NCBI RefSeq assembly: GCF_023973825.1
Contig: NC_090122.1
Location: 1,542,630 to 1,606,629 of the forward strand
DNA length: 64,000 bases
Direction of reading: 5' to 3'
Source of the DNA: Plasmodium brasilianum
Lineage: Eukaryota > Apicomplexa > Aconoidasida > Haemosporida > Plasmodiidae
Shown here: piece after piece, positions 62,125 through 64,000 of the stretch
Position numbering within the stretch: position 1 is the stretch's first letter
Layout: every line of letters starts with the position of its first letter
The notes under the pieces: model-generated
Database searches by the model: none
What the model saw: the letters and a program-made list of their open reading frames with translations, nothing else
What the model was told of the DNA's origin: nothing
Program-made: the position numbers and the translations under genes

Positions 62125-64000
62125 ATGGAATACAATGGAAACCTTGTAGACATAGAAGGAAATGACTTGATAATAAATCAGATAACCAATGATAGGACAA
62201 TCATAAATTGCAAACTTTTTTTATTTAAATTAAAAACAAAGAGCGACAAATTGAGATATTATGAAATCAAAAATTCCATCGCATCAAAAGATTTTATTAA
62301 GGCATATATTGCTGATGATTCAAACGCCCTTTTACTCTCAGATGATTTATTTTATTTATATGATAGTGAAAATAATAAAAAAAATTGCTTAATAAATTTG
62401 AATGACTGCGAACCAAGAGATTTTATATATTATAAGAAAAATTTAATATTTATTCAAAAGGATAAATTTTCCTTATTTCAAGCAAAAGCCGATGGAAAAT
62501 GTAACATTCTGCTAAATTTAATAGATGCACCGTTAAAAGTAAATTTTTGTTCTTGTAATAAGGATATGCTATATTTATGTACTAGCGCAAGAATATATTT
62601 TTTAAAATTAATATATTCAAAGGATAAAATATTAAAAGTTAAAAATACGCAAATGAGTCTTCCATTCAAATTTAAGCAAGAAGAATATGCATATCATTCT
62701 TTTGAAAACAAATTCTATAAAATTAAAAATGAATATAAAGAAGTAATACATGTGTGTAGTTATTCTGATAAAGAAGTAACTGTATATAAATTTGTTAAAG
62801 GAGAATTTAAAAATAAAAAAAAATGTTTTGTAAAATTATCAGTAAATAAATTAAATAATGAAATTATAAAAGGATGTTTTTTTTTTAAGATTAAGAGGGT
62901 GTCAAAAGGTCAGGAAAAAAAAAAAAGGACACAGATGTTGTAAATAATAATTATAACGAGGTGGTAGTAAAGGGGTCAAATGATTCGAATTTAGAGGATG
63001 AAGTAACTGAGGGAAAAAAGAAATGTGATAGTGAAGAAATTTTAAAATATGAAAATGTGAACTGTGTGGATAACTTACCCTGTGATGAAAATAATTTGTT
63101 ACAAAATAATGATTCCATTTTCTCGAATGAGAAAATTGTAAGAGATGAAAATTCAAAGTTTGAAGAGGAGCATACTTGCTCCGATGTAGTAACTACACAT
63201 AATGGAAAAAATAACAACATTGAAAATGAAGAAGAAGAAAAGATAGAGGAAGACATTTCTACAAATAAAGAAGAGGATATTATAAAGTTGTACTTATTAA
63301 TTTATAGTGAGAACGGGAGAATTTTGATATATTTTGTGGACTATTTAAATCTAGCTGATTTTAAATTTGGTTTTGTAGGGTTTAGTAACAACCCAATTGC
63401 ATTTATGCATTTGCCATTTAAAGCAATATATATATATAACATATCTGAATTATATGAAAAAAGAGTAATAAAACAAAAAAAAATTATTCAAAAAAAAAAA
63501 AAATTATCTTCTAATTATTGTAAATACATGGAGCATATAATCAATAAAGAAATTTATATTAATAGTAATCTTTTTATTGATACAGTTTTAATGAATGAAG
63601 GTACAGTTAGCATATATACCATCCAAATTCATAATAATCTTTTACTTGAATGTGAAAATAATATGGAGCCTACGGTTATCAATGTTGTAAATTGCAGTAA
63701 TAAAGTTGTGGCAGTAAAAAAAGCAATAAATAATGAGAATAAAAATGATGAAATAAAAAAAATTATAAATGAGTCCAAATATTCTTGTTATTCGGATAGT
63801 GATTCATATATAGATAGTGATATTACATGGACAAACAGTGACAAAAGTGATGATGATGATGATAATGATAATTCTTTGTACAATGTTAATATTGATTCTC
63901 ATGTGGGAGAAGATAATTTGAATAATTATGAACATTCGGGAAAAATGGAAAAAACAAAAAACATTGGCAGTTCTAGTAGTATTAGTAATGCACTTAGCCA
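62125..64000 (+). CDS. N-terminal part of a large unidentified protein, possibly beta-propeller; poly-A frameshift; runs off the window
   Basis: ATG at 62125 follows a long non-coding stretch and an A-tract. The first frame runs to 62943, but the tail after the 12-A run (62915-62926) is out of phase with a frame that is open from that run to the window end at 64000. One extra A joins them, giving over 620 residues so far. The first ~260 residues are rich in short beta-like strands with repeated D..L/Y patterns (ALLLSDDLFYLYDSENN, NLIFIQKDKFSLFQAKADG, DMLYLCTSARIYFLKL), as in WD-type propellers. An acidic Asn/Glu insertion follows (about residues 275-385). Then come more strand-like segments (IIKLYLLIYSENGRILIYFV, TVSIYTIQIHNNLLLE) and an acidic Ser/Asp tract. 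No family was identified. The C-terminus is outside the window. Confidence 0.7.

Noticed and set aside
1..64000. tRNA, rRNA, CRISPR arrays, transposons, viral or bacterial inserts
   Set aside because: No cloverleaf T-loop/acceptor pairs, spacer-repeat arrays, terminal inverted repeats or transposase/polymerase motifs were found on reading either strand.

Overview
The window is nuclear DNA of a malaria parasite (Plasmodium). The sequence is very A+T-rich and full of poly-A/T, (TA)n and ATGT-type microsatellites. Short introns begin GTA/GTG and end in T-rich AG acceptors, proteins carry long Asn/Lys/Glu insertions, and the gene set is typical of the genus. The order Tudor-SN, SRP72, casein kinase 1 matches my memory of P. 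falciparum chromosome 11 (PF3D7_1136300 to PF3D7_1136500). Multi-kilobase spacers and moderate A+T content fit a malariae/ovale-type species better than rodent or P. vivax/P. knowlesi genomes, but the species cannot be fixed from sequence alone. No mobile element, CRISPR array, tRNA or rRNA was seen.

Layout. 0.5-2 kb: a three-exon minus-strand RRM-like protein. 3.4-10.7 kb: a five-exon plus-strand gene for condensin-2 subunit D3 (about 1,900 aa) whose introns are packed with tetranucleotide repeats. 11.1-11.6 kb: a two-exon, 75-residue lysine-rich protein (minus). 12.0-12.2 kb: a recent 127-bp tandem duplication. 12.5-13.0 kb: a small possible Sm-fold protein (plus). 14.5-17.0 kb: a nine-exon very-long-chain enoyl-CoA reductase (minus), seen in the ORF view only as scattered scraps. 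17.0-21.9 kb: a gene-poor, repeat-rich divergent promoter region. 21.9-33.3 kb: one giant low-complexity gene (about 3,655 aa), apparently split by a poly-A frameshift. 35.0-36.7 kb: a secreted coiled-coil protein (plus). 37.3-40.2 kb: a five-exon, Asn-rich protein with signal peptide and GPI-anchor signal (minus). 43.2-46.9 kb: Tudor-SN (plus, two exons). 47.8-50.4 kb: SRP72 (minus). 54.1-56.6 kb: casein kinase 1 (minus, eight exons, 323 aa). 62.1 kb to the end: the N-terminal part of a large unidentified protein (plus), running off the window.

Four genes (the giant gene, the GPI-type gene, SRP72 and the terminal gene) are each broken once, at or next to a poly-A run on the coding strand. 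All four are restored by one extra A. This looks like systematic homopolymer under-calling in the assembly, not pseudogenisation, but poly-A slippage is worth excluding.

The genes cover unrelated housekeeping work: chromosome condensation, fatty-acid elongation, protein targeting, RNA metabolism and kinase signalling. They also include two neighbouring secreted/surface proteins at 35-40 kb that point towards each other and are plausible invasion-stage antigens. Exon boundaries were derived by eye from splice-site and phase agreement, and alternatives are stated where the choice is open.
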